NCBI RefSeq assembly: GCF_022376445.1 | Contig: NW_025955135.1 | Location: 17,195 to 81,194, forward strand | Direction of reading: 5' to 3' | Source of the DNA: Fomitopsis serialis | Taxonomy: Eukaryota > Basidiomycota > Agaricomycetes > Polyporales > Fomitopsidaceae | DNA: 64,000 nucleotides | Shown here: positions 34,978 through 46,438 of the stretch, piece by piece | Layout of the letters: every line of letters begins with the position of its first letter | Position numbering within the stretch: position 1 is the stretch's first letter | Translations under genes and position numbers: made by a program | The notes under the pieces: model-generated | What the model was told of the DNA's origin: nothing | Seen by the model: the letters and a program-made list of their open reading frames with translations, nothing else | Databases searched by the model: none

Positions 34978-37220
34978 TCATATGTCGGACATCTGGCGTA
35001 TGAGGGCGACCGAATTGTGGCGCCTGGGCTTGATCGTACACTTGAATGGCCGAGGGTGTCTAACCACACATGAATGCTCAACAACGATTGGCACTGACCG
35101 GGAGCACATACCTGATACTGTGTTCGGAGTACTCGAGATCTATAGGTATTTCCTGGCCCCGCTCGTCAAGCGCAGGCGTGATCTTGAACGCGTAGAAAAG
35201 AGACGCGATCGTGATCCATACGTGGTTCTCTGCGAGATCCTTGCCCGGGCAAACGCTGCAACGATGCGCTCGGTCAGTATCAACTCAAAAAACACCGTCG
35301 AGGCTGCATGTCACCGTCTGCCGAAGCCGAAGGCGGGCCCTCTCGGATCGGGCTGTGGGGTGCGCCCTTCTCCGCTCAAGAAACGATCGGGATTGAACAC
35401 TTCCGGGTCCGGATAGACTCGAGAGTCGTGAAGCATGGCCCTGCCACCTAGTCAGCGAGTGAGTGTACGTCGTGTCGAGAAGAGGGCTCACCACGCGTTA
35501 GCTATGATCATACAGCCTGCCGGCAAGTAGTATCCATTGTAGTGGTCGTCTTGACACAACCGATGAGGTACACCTACGTTCAGCGATCAGTAATGCTCGT
35601 TCAACGCGTCTAAAGCACACGGAAACATACCAACTGGAGTGACCACGCCCCAGCTGCATATACAGAGCAGTATGTATCCCGGTAAGCAACCTACAAACGA
35701 AGAACATACCGGAATGCTTCGCTCATGATGCATTGCATATAAGGCATCTTGCTGCGGTCAGCAAAGGTCGGAAGACGTTCCTTTCCAAGAACCAAGTCCA
35801 TCTCTGCCTGCGCTCGGGCTTGAATTACGGGGTTGGTGACAAGCGCAATGATCGCTGTCATCAGTGCGGACAAGGTCTAGCTCGAGTTGAGCAAGCGCAC
35901 AATGATCTAAGGTAAAGAAACCGCACCGTGTCAAAACCAGCTTTCATTCGCGTCATGCGTAGTAGTGAGCGACTGGACACAAACACAAAAGGAAATATTT
36001 TCACCCGAGTAGGTTATGGCAGCTGTGCTTCGAACGCCCTCCTCATCTAGTCCGTTCGTTTCTTCGAGCAGCTCTGTCGTATAACAACCAGACGCTGTTC
36101 CATTGATCTGGGTATCGATGTTAGTACACACCAACTTGCTCATATTGTCGCTCACCATCTGTTGTTTCACATGGTCAAACGGCTTATGAACGAAGTCGTG
36201 GAGGTCTTCTCTCGTTCCCGGAGGAAGGCGCTTGATTCCTGCGCCAGGGAACCAATCGGGGATGTGTCGCACTGCCAAAAATGAATGTCATTGAGCATTC
36301 TTCCTGTCAATGGCCATTCTGATTAGATACGAATACGTACACCATGGGAGGAAGTCGACGATATGCGCGCCTACGGCTCCAGTGGCTTCGATTGTCAAGA
36401 CACCCTTCTCTGCTATGCGAATGAAGGGATCATCGAATGATTGTACTTCGTGTCCATACGTGATATTCATGGTCACTCCACCTGCCAATCTGTGCGAAAT
36501 AAGTGAGCCGTGACGGTCATTTCCTCTGAAGTCTAACATACCTCTTGATATGCGCAGCATAATCGCCCGGACTATCCAAGATGTCATTGAGAAGTTTGTA
36601 CACCTCTTTGACTTCTACGTCGTAGTACTTGGGTAGATTCTGCTTGCCGAAGTATTGCTGGAGATATCGCCTGTGTCGCTTGAATTTCTCGCCGTAGTCC
36701 ATCGAAGGCAGAGACCATTTCTGCAAATGCATCTCAGCATCTAGTCACCACACTGAGACATTGTTGCTATGCAGTCTCACCCAGCCAATGCTGCGCCGGT
36801 CTTGTGAGAATGTCGAATCGTTACAAACAGGAGGACACGTACACTTCATTCGCCATAACCATGGGCGTGCGATGCGAGTAGATAGCGCTTCTCTTGTCAA
36901 GTAAGTCGTGAGCAGCAGCAGCCGAGTTCAAGACAACGGCTTCTCTGCCCAACACATGGAAGTAGATGATATCTCCTGCATTGCACTTGAGTGACGACCT
37001 GCTGGACGCTGTACGAACACATACCATAGTTGGCTCTCCACTGCGCGAATTGTTTCCAGGCCGCTGTAGTTGGTATATCAAACAGATTGCCAAGAATAGG
37101 ATATGACTTGGGGCCGGGAGGTAGAGGTAGACCCTTCGAATTCCTCGAGAGACGGTTGTGCACTACCAGTGCCCGAACAGCGACGAGCAACGCTACCAGG
37201 CAGAAGACCGTCTGCAGCAT
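34978..37220 (-). CDS. Cytochrome P450 monooxygenase, intron-rich
   Basis: Membrane-anchored haem monooxygenase of the basidiomycete secondary-metabolism/detoxification type. The N-terminal anchor (MLQTVFCLVALLVAVRALVV) precedes the Pro-rich hinge LPLPPGPKSYPILGN. Middle exons read GDIIYFHVLGREAVVLNS, KRHRRYLQQYFGKQ and VTMNITYGHEVQSFDD. The I-helix motif AGFDT is on a 14-base micro-exon (35927-35940), followed by TLSALMTAIIAL. Further exons give VPHRLCQDDHYNGYYLPAG, the PERF region VFNPDRFL and the haem loop FGFGRRVCPG, split by an intron between RR and VC. The end KCTIKPRRHNSVALIRQMSD stops at 34978. About 14 introns; all landmarks are present, so it looks functional. The substrate is unknown. 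It neighbours the repeat-peptide gene 3.3 kb away and two acetyltransferases. Confidence 0.87.
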
Positions 37221-39182
37221 AGATGTGAGATTTTCAGTCAATCGGAGGCACAAGTATAGGATCTCCTTACCTATAGCTGCTCGCTGGGCACAATAAATAG
37301 GCTGCGGTTCAGGAACTTGAATCCGGAGGTCGGTACTCTACTGCAATGGTGGTGCTACTTACGCCGGGCAATACACGGCGGGTCGGTCACCCCCCGAGCC
37401 CAATCCGAACCACAAGCGCGACTAGGACGGAAGTGGTCGCCGGGATCTTAGGCCCCTCATAGTATAGTTGAGCATCGTGTTCTCCATATGCAAGTTGTCG
37501 GATGATACACATAGCAGCATGGAAGATTCTTACCACTCTTCAGATTGTTTTATTCAAGACTCGGAGCAGACGCCTGGCAGACCGTCGCAGTAGCCGAACA
37601 CCTCGGGGAGAAGTCGGCCAGTAAGTAGCCTTATTTGAATATGCAACGCGCCCAACCAGTGAGTCCATCCGAGTCCGACTCCATGTACCTAAGGCTTAGT
37701 CTTGCATACAGTTGCAGCGTTTCTGTCAAGCGGACCCCCGTTGCCATCTTCAAATATTGATACGCTGAAACGTTTCGACTTCATCGCAGACGCGTCATGA
37801 GAGACTGGACTCTCAGTGTCTCCATCATACCAATGCCAGTTGTGGATCCGGATTCCGCGCTCCCGCGACCATGGTGACCAGTGACTCTCGAGTCCAACCA
37901 AGAATGCCTGCAGGGTCATTAGGCAAGCCTACGCATAAGTGACGGGTTTGCAACTTAGTGGAGAAGGTGAGTTGCGGTATAAGGACGACGCGCTCTGAGA
38001 CTGATGCTCAGGCCTCTCTAGCAACTTGGCAGGTTGTCCGACCGCTACCGCGTCGAGTAGCTCGCGCGCCTCCCTGATCTTCTCTCTATTCCATATGGGG
38101 CGTGTTATATCCTCGCTGCGCCCAAAAACGCACGCGTCCAGCGCATGACATCGTTCGTGTGCTTCGAAAGCCTGTGGACGAGTACACAGCGGTGACAGTC
38201 TCCACATCTGATCCCGCTTGATTTGGCGGATCTAATGGTAAGCATGTGCGTTTTGCTCGTAACATCCCCTTTCCCGCTGTAGTTGAAGACTGAGTTCCAC
38301 CATCCTGGCAGATGCTTCTATTAAATAATAGTAAAAACGTGTTCATCTGAGTGTCGTCGGATGTTCGACACGGCAAGTGTGCGATAGTGATAGGAGGGTA
38401 GATAAGGGTACGTGAAACCCAGAGAGTGCGCGCCCACAGGCCAACGTTCGTGCTGATCAGACACTCTTTCGCAGTGAGCAATCCGGTGTAGTAGCGTGGA
38501 TCGGTGATATCCACGCACTATCAGTGTATGGATGACGCCCAACGTCGAGGATACTGTCAAAGTCAGGCATAGAGTATGGGTTTGCATTCCAGCAGCTGAC
38601 AGACTGTGAGTAAATCATGTACTGTTGTCCGAATACGATGCTAATTACGTTCAGCGTCAGAGTTGCAGCTTGTCATGATGCGCTTCGGCCGGATATGTAC
38701 GCCGTGACATGCATCTCGTGGAGGCCGCCTAATTCACACCTCTACGAAGTGCAAGTCTGCGTTGCCAGTCGTTAGTGTCACGATCTTGATAGTAAAGGTT
38801 GTGAGTCTTGTCTCGCGCAGCTTTGCGACCGGCATTTTACTAGACGCGGTACGTACGACTACTAGACCTTAAACCCCCGAAGTATGTATGAATCACTCAT
38901 TGTAACAGTGACAGAACTTACATGAACGTCTGTCATAGAAGGTGGCTATCAATATCATCCACGTCAACAGGGTTGGGCCGAAAGACTGAATTACCTCAAA
39001 GGCCATGCTCTAGGAGCATTCTACGCGCGCGGCGCAGTGGAGACGCCGCATTGACCACGAGGGTTGCGCTCCTAATGTGAGAATGTGCTCATAGGACAAC
39101 GTGCGCCGCTGGCGTTTGTCCATGGAATAAAAGCAGGATTGGGAAGACTCCTTTCCACTGTCGAATTTCTCATTACTGCAGC
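37221..39182. other. Gene-free stretch
   Basis: About 2 kb with no supportable gene; short overlapping frames only. The first 100 bases include the P450 promoter and leader. GGAATAAAAGCAGG at 39124-39137 is a TATA-like element about 55 bases before the small secreted peptide gene. Confidence 0.4.
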
Positions 39183-39664
39183 ATGAAGCTCACCTCTAGT
39201 CTTATTATCCTCGCCTGTGTCATTCTCGACGTTGCTATCGCTATGCCTGTTGAAGTTGAGAGGCGACTTGTCGGTGCGTAAGAATACTCGCTAGGTCTCT
39301 GGGTCGCTCTCTAACTACTAGGCTGGTTGATACCCGTTCGTCGTGTTCATGATGCAGATGTAGACGAAGGTGAGATGACGTTACCTGATGCCTTATTGAT
39401 GGCAATGTCATTTCATGCCGGCTGACTGTCTTGTGTGCTAGGCCTCGAGATTCGCGGTACGTCGTGGATTACCCTCCCTGGCCATACGAAAGACTGACGC
39501 TTCGACTGACCTAGAATCAAGGTCCATAGGGAACCACAAATCCAGTGGCGCTTATAGAGCTACTGATCCAGAGGACATCGAAGGTTAGCTCACTTATTTT
39601 ATGGCATGTTACTCGTTGTTAAAATGCTCCGTCCCACCCTGACCTACTTCGCGCAGACCCTTGA
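39183..39664 (+). CDS. Small secreted peptide, five exons
   Basis: Not visible as a long open frame. Exons at 39183-39273 (91 nt), 39358-39369 (12), 39442-39456 (15), 39515-39583 (69) and 39657-39664 (8) total 195 nt, that is 64 residues plus stop. Every junction is GT-AG and every intron falls in phase 1, which argues that the model is real. Exon 1 gives a signal peptide (MKLTSSLIILACVILDVAIA, then MPVEVERRLV). The rest is short, polar and acidic (DVDEGLEIRES, then YRATDPEDIEDP). No cysteine pairs and no CaaX end, so it is not a typical hydrophobin or prenylated pheromone. Function unknown; it could be a secreted peptide or effector-like protein. Splice choice was by eye. Confidence 0.55.
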
Positions 39665-40413
39665 AACGTACGTGCGCGCGCTCTCGAAACGGATGACATA
39701 CTTAGGAATCGCACGTTCATAGTTGCCGACCACTCACAGTAGCAGCGCTCAATAGTCGTATGTCGCAGAAAACGAAACCGGGACAAATCTCGCTGCTGAA
39801 GCTCGCGTTTGATGTGAAGTTGGCCATTTACTTACGATGTCCGCAACGATATTCATACTCGGTATATGACAAACGGCAACGCTCGATTGTAGAGTTCGGT
39901 TGAAACTGCATTTCAGCCTCTTTCTGCAGGATTGGCGGTGGCCTCTATGCTCTCGGGTTCCGTGCCACGGATGCTAAATGACCAATCAACGCTGTCTGAC
40001 TATCATGATACAGTAAAGTAGTTCTAGTGATCGTACTCGAAGCCTGAGGGCATATCCCTGTCGCACGCAAGGTCCAACTGATCTTATGGGCCCGCGGTTG
40101 ATGTGTCTCTGCGTCCATGATCGCTCTAGCATAGCGGATAAGGATGCTTTCGACGACAGCTCCGAGCACGATGGACTGATCCATTAGCCAAAATTTACTT
40201 GAACCCAGTCCGTCGACGGACAGGATCGAATAGATGGGTTCAACATCTGCATTGCAAGATATGTCGAAAGCGTGAGCACTACTTACAGTATTACCGTCAT
40301 CTCCTCTCACACAAACTCGTTTGAAGGCGTTTTATGGGGATACAGTCCCTGCAGCAATTGAGATGATGATCAGCCAGGCCTGCGCCGCCGCACGAATACC
40401 AGCTCACTCAGTA
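39665..40413. other. Spacer without supported gene
   Basis: About 750 bases. A 121-codon minus-strand frame (39945-40310) has no recognisable features. The right end is the 3' flank of the first GNAT gene. Confidence 0.4.
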
Positions 40414-41241
40414 TCAATGGCCCGACGTCTGCTGCAACAACCCCTCCACAGTCGCTCGCCCTCCACTCTCCCACTCATCCCAGCAAATCGCCAAAGACAC
40501 GCTATGCCGTCCCCACCCCTCGTCGCCCTCTCTCTCCACCACCGGCGCCTCGCGCGTCAGTTCCTCCACGTCCGGGAGAGCGAACGTCCAGCGCAACACG
40601 CCCTCCTCCCTGAACCCCATGCGCTTTGCGAGCCCGATCGACGGCGCGTTCTGCGGATGGGCCGACCAGCGGATGCGGCGGAAGCCCAGCCCGGGCGGGG
40701 AGGCCGACGGTGTCTGCAGGCAGTATCGGAGCAGGAGGCCGAGCGCGATGCGCGCGACGTGCGTGCGCCGGAAGGCGGGGAGGACGAGGACGAGGCCGAC
40801 CTCCGTGTGCTTGTGCGGCTTGGACGTGTTAATCAGGGCCAGCGTACCCGCAAGCACGCCGTCACGCTCCTCTGCGCCCGAGTCTGTGTCCGAGCGCGCC
40901 CCATCTGGCCCGCACGTCCGATCGAAGACTGCGAAGACGCATGTATGTGGATTCTGTCGGTGGCCTTCAACGACGGACAGGAAGTGTGCGAAGGTGTCGG
41001 GGGAGTAGGGGTAGTACTTGAAGCACTCGCGTGCCTGTGGGCCGATCTGCTCCCAGAGTGTGCGAGCGTGCAACGAAGGTACGAACGGCGTGAGGCGGAT
41101 AGTAGGACACGTGAGGGTGTCGAGGTGCAACGGGAAGGAGAAGTTGATGTCGTAGGGCTCCGTGGAGGCGAGGATGCTCTCGGGGTCAGGGTAAGGCGCG
41201 ATCTTGGGCGGGGTGTAGTTGTTCACGTATGGCGGTGGCAT
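40414..41241 (-). CDS. GNAT-family N-acetyltransferase (RimJ/RimL-like), copy 1
   Basis: Single-exon protein of 275 aa. Predicted to transfer acetyl from acetyl-CoA to an amine; cytosolic, no signal peptide. A family-typical opening ([20 protein letters not shown]) is followed by [20 protein letters not shown], the beta-4 region [20 protein letters not shown], then [20 protein letters not shown] (the R/Q-x-x-G/A-like acetyl-CoA loop is in the RRTHVARIA stretch), and [20 protein letters not shown] leading to [14 protein letters not shown], the classic GNAT C-terminal strand-helix. The substrate is unknown (small molecule, peptide or ribosomal N-terminus). A tandem paralogue lies immediately upstream on the same strand. 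The complete open frame starts at [12 protein letters not shown]. Confidence 0.88.
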   Translation of the reverse strand: MPPPYVNNYTPPKIAPYPDPESILASTEPYDINFSFPLHLDTLTCPTIRLTPFVPSLHARTLWEQIGPQARECFKYYPYSPDTFAHFLSVVEGHRQNPHTCVFAVFDRTCGPDGARSDTDSGAEERDGVLAGTLALINTSKPHKHTEVGLVLVLPAFRRTHVARIALGLLLRYCLQTPSASPPGLGFRRIRWSAHPQNAPSIGLAKRMGFREEGVLRWTFALPDVEELTREAPVVEREGDEGWGRHSVSLAICWDEWESGGRATVEGLLQQTSGH

Positions 41242-41919
41242 TTCTGACCAGTGACCACGCCTTTTAGGTAGCGGTGGACAATGCAGCAGTGAATCTGCTG
41301 CCGTGTATATAGGTAGAGAACCGACGTCGAGTCATTTGACGATCACGACCGCAGAAACAGTGATCGCGATGGTCTCGGCCGGAACCATGCCGTCAACAGT
41401 AACCTCTCCTGAATCAGGCGCATGCCCTAAGGAAAGGGTGATCCTGGGTTGATCAGTACGTATTCAGTTTGAAGAGTCATCTGCATCGTCCACTCAGACG
41501 CACATAGAACCTATCTGCCAATAGCTCGTAAGCACTTCTGTGTTCCCTCGCTCTGCCCTGGGATGTACGAAGTGAAAGACCTGTCCACTCAACTTGAACA
41601 CCAGGGACACTACGGAGCTCAGACAACAAGATCATTTCGATCTCACAACCCAGTCTTCCTCTCTGAATGCGGTGAAGCGTTCCACAAACATGCAGATCGC
41701 ACTCAGTCCAGCGCCAGTCGAGATGCAGTATTGTACCCTTCGTTCGCTGGAATGATGCAATGGAGGGACACTGCATCATTGATTGTCAGCTTCATTTCGG
41801 GGCGAGGGTACAGTTGCTCACGCTCACCAGTCAATTTACTTGGTCTCCTACAGCAGCAATCTAGTGACAGCTTACGGTCTTGAGACACCAGCATAGGTGA
41901 CAAACGACTGTCGGCTCAC
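41242..41919. other. Spacer between the tandem GNAT genes
   Basis: About 680 bases with no supported gene. GTGTATATAGGTAG near 41303-41316 is a TATA-like element about 60 bases before the copy 1 start on the minus strand. Confidence 0.45.
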
Positions 41920-42741
41920 CTATTGGCCCGACGGCTGCTGTAACAGTCTTTCCACACCATATCCTGCGCTCCGATCCCACTCGTCCCAGCAGATCGCCAG
42001 ACAGACGCTATCGCGTCCCCAACCGTCTTCTCCTTCTCTCTTCACTCCATGCGCCTCTCGCTTCATCTCCTCCACGTTCGGTATGCAAAACGTCCAGCGC
42101 ATGACGCCCTCCTCTTGGAAGCACATACGTTTCGCAAGCTTGATCGAGGCCTTGTTATGCGGGTGCGCCGACCAGCGCACGCGACGGAAGCCCAACCCAG
42201 GAGGAGAGGCCGCCGCCGGCTGCAAGCAGTAGCGCAGGAGAAGGCCGAGCGCGGTGCGCGCGACGTGCGTGCCCTGGAACGCGGGGAAGACGACGACGAG
42301 TCCGATCTCCGTGTTCTTGTGCTGCTTAGACGTGTTGATGAGGGCCATCACGCCCGCGAGCGTACCGTCCTCCGAATCCGCGGGTGAGTCTCCTCCTGGT
42401 CCATCTGGTCGACGCGTCCGGTCGAAGATGGCGAATGCACAGTTATCCGGGTGTCGGCGGATGTTCTCGACGACGGAGAGGAAATGTGCGAGGGTATCAG
42501 GACAGTAGGGATAGTACCTGAAGAGTTCACGCGCCCGTGGGCCGACGTGCTCCCAGAGCGTGCGGGCGTGCAAGGTTGGTACGAACGGCGTAAGACGGAC
42601 AGTCGGACATGCGAGCGTATCGAAGTGCAGCGGAAATGAGAAGTTGATGTCGTACGGCTCCTTGGAGGCGAGGACGCTGTCAGGGTCAGGATAAACGGTT
42701 GCTGGTGGCGGGGTGAAGTTGTTTACGAATGCCGGAGACAT
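41920..42741 (-). CDS. GNAT-family N-acetyltransferase (RimJ/RimL-like), copy 2
   Basis: Single-exon protein of 273 aa, tandem paralogue of the gene at 40414. The alignment runs end to end: MSPAFVNNFTPP start, FPLHFDTLACPTVRLTPFVP, HARTLWEHVGPRARELFRYY, AGVMALINTSKQHKNTEIGL, VVVFPAFQGTHVARTALGLL, then RVRWSAHPHNKASIKLAKRM and CFQEEGVMRWTFCIP, ending LLQQPSGQ. In the acetyl-CoA loop Gln-Gly replaces Arg-Arg, and MGF is CF in the C-terminal strand, so substrate preference or activity may differ. No frameshift seen. It ends the 12.5-kb insert of unrelated genes; propeller copy d follows on the same strand after about 260 bases. Confidence 0.88.
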   Translation of the reverse strand: MSPAFVNNFTPPPATVYPDPDSVLASKEPYDINFSFPLHFDTLACPTVRLTPFVPTLHARTLWEHVGPRARELFRYYPYCPDTLAHFLSVVENIRRHPDNCAFAIFDRTRRPDGPGGDSPADSEDGTLAGVMALINTSKQHKNTEIGLVVVFPAFQGTHVARTALGLLLRYCLQPAAASPPGLGFRRVRWSAHPHNKASIKLAKRMCFQEEGVMRWTFCIPNVEEMKREAHGVKREGEDGWGRDSVCLAICWDEWDRSAGYGVERLLQQPSGQ

Positions 42742-43002
42742 GGTCTCAGTCCTCGCTACGTTGTCCGGGTGTTTGTGTGGGAAAATACGGTGGAGAGGTG
42801 GCCATTCTTAACAGAGACATATCGCGTCGAGTCAGACTGACCAGGGCGCACAGAGTCATGATAAAGATGAGGACCGCCGTCACGAATCACGATGCTGCCG
42901 GCGGGAGCGCGCCAAGTCACATGTCCCGTGATTGTGACAGAGAGCTACCATTTTTCGTGCGGTTCAAGTCTGTGTCTTGACCTCTACATAGGTACCAAAA
43001 CT

Positions 43003-44262
43003 CTACTCGAGGCTAAAGTACTGGCTGCGCGGAGACCCGCTGCCGTCGTCGACGGAAATTATCACTGTGTGCCCACCTACAGCTACTTCCTTGACTCTGG
43101 ACCCCTCTGGCAGTCGCCTCGAAACCACCAACCGCTCGCTTTCCCTCAGGAAGCCATGCTCCAGGAATCGCCTCAGGTCGACCGCGCATACTGACCCATC
43201 AGCGAAGACAACGACGACCGCGAAGTCATCACCTGTCTGGCTGAGTCCGCAGTACTCTACTGCAGTGCCCTGCACGCTGTGGCTGATCGTCTCCGTCTGC
43301 CGCTGGCTGCCCGTCGCAGGATCGAGGACGACGACGTATTCGAACTTGTCGGACTGTATGCCGTCCCCGTTGTCGTGCCGTCCAAACGCGACGATGATGT
43401 CCAGCGCGGCGACATGTCGAACGGTGTGCACCCAGCCTCCTATGGGCTCAGCGTGCCACCGGATGGTCAAGGTCTCCGTGTCGATAGCATAGATCGACGT
43501 CTGGCAGGCAGACTTCACCTGAAGCACGTTACCGTCTGCCTCGTAGACGGCCAAAAGGAAGGTGTTCTCGTCCAGGGGCGCACTCCATGTCGGATAGATC
43601 TCATCGCCGTCTTCGACCCCGACCTCGAGCGCGAAGCTCGCGTCTGGCTCCGGTGAGTTGGGAACGTCGGCCCCGCGCCAGCGCAGGACCTCCATCTTGT
43701 CAGCCCATCCCTCGGACGACGTCGCGATGATGTCGCCGTTCGGCCTGACGTGTACGGGAAGCAGCACACCTCCGTTCGTATTCAGTCGCTTCTCCTCGCG
43801 CGCCCTGAGGCGTGTGGGGAGGGTAGCACGGCCGAGGACCCTGCCATCCCCGAGGACGTCACAGAGCAGTATGGTCGTGAGGTCTTCCAGTACGACGGCG
43901 ACAAGGATCTTCCCATCGGCGTACCGCAAGCGATCCTCAGTCAGGGTGCCATACAGCTCGAGCTTGCGGATGAGTTGACCGCCGATGAGGCTGTACACGA
44001 GGAGCGAGGGTGGGACGTTTTCCTCAGTCTGATCGGCGATGACCATGAGGTTGCGGTCGGTGTCGAAGACGGGGTCGAGGTGATACGCCGGAGGTTGTAC
44101 GAAGTGGGCGAGGTGCGCTACGTGCTCGAGACGCCCGTGTGGGGCTCCCGCACGCCAGATGTCGACGCTGGTTTTGCCGAAGGTGAGTACATACGACTGG
44201 TGGACGTAGAATGCCTCTACGTCGCCGTCGAGGGTCAGGGGCTGGGAGACTGCTAGAGACAT
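43003..44262 (-). CDS. Beta-propeller-like protein, array copy d (intact)
   Basis: Open frame of 419 aa without introns, first of the inverted right-arm units. Starts MSLAVSQPLTLDGDVEAFYV. Repeated strand-turn motifs, each ending in a hydrophobic run and Asp/Thr (SVDIWRAG, NLMVIADQT, YSLIGGQLIRKLEL, KMEVLRWRG, YAIDTETLTIRWHAE, EYVVVLDPATG, GSVCAVDLRRF), suggest a six- or seven-bladed WD40-like propeller. No signal peptide and no membrane segment, so cytosolic or nuclear; probably a binding protein, partner unknown. Subgroup a/b/d. Divergently paired with secreted copy D across 1.28 kb. A long antisense frame over it is a codon-bias shadow. Family membership beyond 'propeller-like' was not recognised. 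Confidence 0.8.
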   Translation of the reverse strand: MSLAVSQPLTLDGDVEAFYVHQSYVLTFGKTSVDIWRAGAPHGRLEHVAHLAHFVQPPAYHLDPVFDTDRNLMVIADQTEENVPPSLLVYSLIGGQLIRKLELYGTLTEDRLRYADGKILVAVVLEDLTTILLCDVLGDGRVLGRATLPTRLRAREEKRLNTNGGVLLPVHVRPNGDIIATSSEGWADKMEVLRWRGADVPNSPEPDASFALEVGVEDGDEIYPTWSAPLDENTFLLAVYEADGNVLQVKSACQTSIYAIDTETLTIRWHAEPIGGWVHTVRHVAALDIIVAFGRHDNGDGIQSDKFEYVVVLDPATGSQRQTETISHSVQGTAVEYCGLSQTGDDFAVVVVFADGSVCAVDLRRFLEHGFLRESERLVVSRRLPEGSRVKEVAVGGHTVIISVDDGSGSPRSQYFSLE

Positions 44263-45542
44263 CGAAGTGGATGGTGTGTGTTTTCTTTTGGCTGTATAAG
44301 CGCGTCAGCATACTGATTATACACGATCCAATGTAGCGTCTCATTCTCCGTGGAAGTCAGGCAAGGCCGATGGGCCGTAGCAGGAGGTGCGATGGGACAT
44401 TCTCAGCACCCAAGATGCTTCTACGGATACTATAGCCATCCAAATATTCACGTCGCACCCAAGTTTCCTGATCTCATGATTGGGACCGCCCTTCAGGCAG
44501 CTGTGCCCACCATCCGACGTCTTCTTCGGGGTGTCCGGATATCGCTGCGGGATGTTTCGATGAGCGCTGGATCAAGAGGTGCTTCCTGAGACGTTTGGAC
44601 GGGGCGAACGCGGGCTTCAAAGGTGCAGTACCACAGCAGCCGACGCTTTCCCTGGAGTATGTTACGGAATGCTTAAACTGAACGAAGCACGTCAGCATGC
44701 TGATCATACATCTCCAACGAAGTGTCCCAGTCTCTGGAAGCAAAACGGTCGCAGGGACAAGTTTTGTGGCCCCGAGATGCGGTGTCCTCGGGCCTGTGGA
44801 CAACTTCGCACAGCCCCTTTGTTGATCTCATGATCGGGACCGGCGCCCTAAAGGCACTTCTGCCTGTGGTAAGGCCCATGGACCGACGCCTTCCTCGGAG
44901 TATCCTGATACTGTTACAGCATGCTTCGCCGGGCGCGGGTCCAAGAGAACTGTTGACAGCTTCCTGCGACGTTCAAATGGCAAATGTGATGAACATCGCC
45001 CTCGACGATGCAGCACAGCCACTCACGTTGCGTTCTATGGATGCGTTGGCTAGTATTCGCGCGTAAGAATGCAAAGGTAGCGTGGCGGGAAAAAATGTGA
45101 TTTAAGTGCCCGATTTCTGAATATGGCCTTTCATTCGGCAGTAGGTGTCGAACTTAGAGCGCCCGACCTCACAAGGCACGTACTGCTTGCGCGCATCTTG
45201 TGCTATCTCAATTTACATTCCGTATTGCGCAGAGCCTTGCGGTACTTCGCATCGTGTATCATCTCAAGCTCCCGATCTGCCCGGGCGGTATCTGGGAGCT
45301 TCGCGACATCTCCTGAAGAGCTGTCCGGTCAGTTAGAACGCTCGGATATCCTAACGGATGGGCAATCAGGCGTGTCCTGGCTGACGGTCAACAAGTATAA
45401 AAGGCCGGGCATAGCAATGTCCAAAACCAGGCTGGTCCTCCTCCATTCGTGCAGTCTTGCATCGCCGGGCATTTGCTACTCGACCCATCCATCCTATCGA
45501 CCGTCCGTTCACGAACGTCACGACTAGTCCCGTACACCCGAC
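44263..45542. promoter_or_regulatory. Divergent spacer of unit 4 (d-D)
   Basis: Longest of the unit spacers. Contains two diverged internal copies of a block carrying GAGACGTTTGGACGGGGCGA (about 44588) and GCGACGTTCAAATGGCAAAT (about 44967), elements repeated in other spacers, plus the D core promoter. Confidence 0.6.
45396..45470 (+). promoter_or_regulatory. Core promoter of secreted copy D
   Basis: TATAAAA at 45396-45402, then the conserved CAGGCTGGTCCTCCTCCATT and GTGCAGTCTTGC block, about 145 bases before the start codon. Confidence 0.65.
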
Positions 45543-46438
45543 ATGCGTCTCGCTACTGCTCTCCTTGCTACCATCACCCTCCTTTGCACCGTCTTCTTAG
45601 TGCAAGCCGCCCCGCTGGCGATTGGCTCCCGAAACGATGCTAGAGCCTGTGCGAGATTGACAGACTGTGACTCTTGTGGTACGTTGTAATGGTGGTGGTC
45701 GCACGAAAGCTATCACCCACGCTTATTACCACTGCAGCCCGTGCGGATCGTTGCGGATTCTCGCTTGACACGCTAAGCTGTGCCGCGAAAGAAGGCCACC
45801 CTGGGTCCCTCGCAACATCTGCGGCTCAATGCAGGAAGGCATCCGCTGTCAGTACTTAGCACTGACCCTGCGGCGCGATTGCATTAACGCCGAAGCTTAC
45901 ACGACAGAGCCTTGCTGCGAGAAGTGAGGCCGAGGATACTGAAATCGCTGCGAAAGCAGCTCAATTATGGGCGGTGATGAAGACACACGTCCTGCACGGC
46001 GGCAGTAGCCCAGGTTCCGGCCGGCATCTTATGTCAGCCTGGCTGAAGAATCATGCTGACGACTCAGAAAAGGATGAGGCGACGGCTCTCGCTCAAGTGC
46101 CACGCACACGCAAGGTGGGCCACTTAGCCCCATATGCTGTTCCCGATTGACCGGTCCCTCTACCACTTGTTAAGCCAAAGACACTTTGGATTGACGACAA
46201 GGCCGAGATCAAGGCTCAAAACATTGTGCATAGGTACAAGGAGATGGATGTGGCCAGGATCTGCACGGACGCGATCACAGCGGGGCTCAAGGCGGGTAAG
46301 TTGCGCGACTCAGTGACGAATGGCTCATATTCTGTCGCAACGACCTTCGGGCCAAACATCTGCGTGTACGTGACGAACGACCAGTGCTTCCCGAAGGACA
46401 TCCGTGCGACGACGGCAGCACGGGGTGCGAATTGCTAG
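45543..46438 (+). CDS. Small secreted cysteine-rich protein, array copy D, divergent
   Basis: Four-exon member of the secreted family, the most diverged of the open copies. Signal peptide MRLATALLATITLLCTVFLV, then CARLTDCDSC; Cys exon with DRCGFSLDTLSCAAKEGHPG; an exon with THVLHGGSSPGSGRHLMSAW; and a last exon from KTLWIDDKAE through ARICTDAITAGLKAG, NICVYVTNDQCFPKDI to terminal GANC. Both His motifs and KTLW are kept; QCFP has Phe where most have Tyr. The second exon's 3' side reads GTCAGTACT instead of GTAAGTACC at the donor, a weaker site. Subgroup A/B/D (QAAPL). Paired with propeller d. Same functional caveat as copy A. Confidence 0.7.

Noticed and set aside
34727..35416. 229-codon plus-strand open frame
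   Set aside because: It lies antisense to the P450 3' exons, whose haem loop, PERF region and C-terminal tail are all recognisable on the minus strand. The plus translation has no domain.
43003..44262. F-box or NACHT domain in the propeller proteins
   Set aside because: The N-terminus goes straight into strand motifs (PLTLDGDVEAFYV); no F-box helices or P-loop seen.
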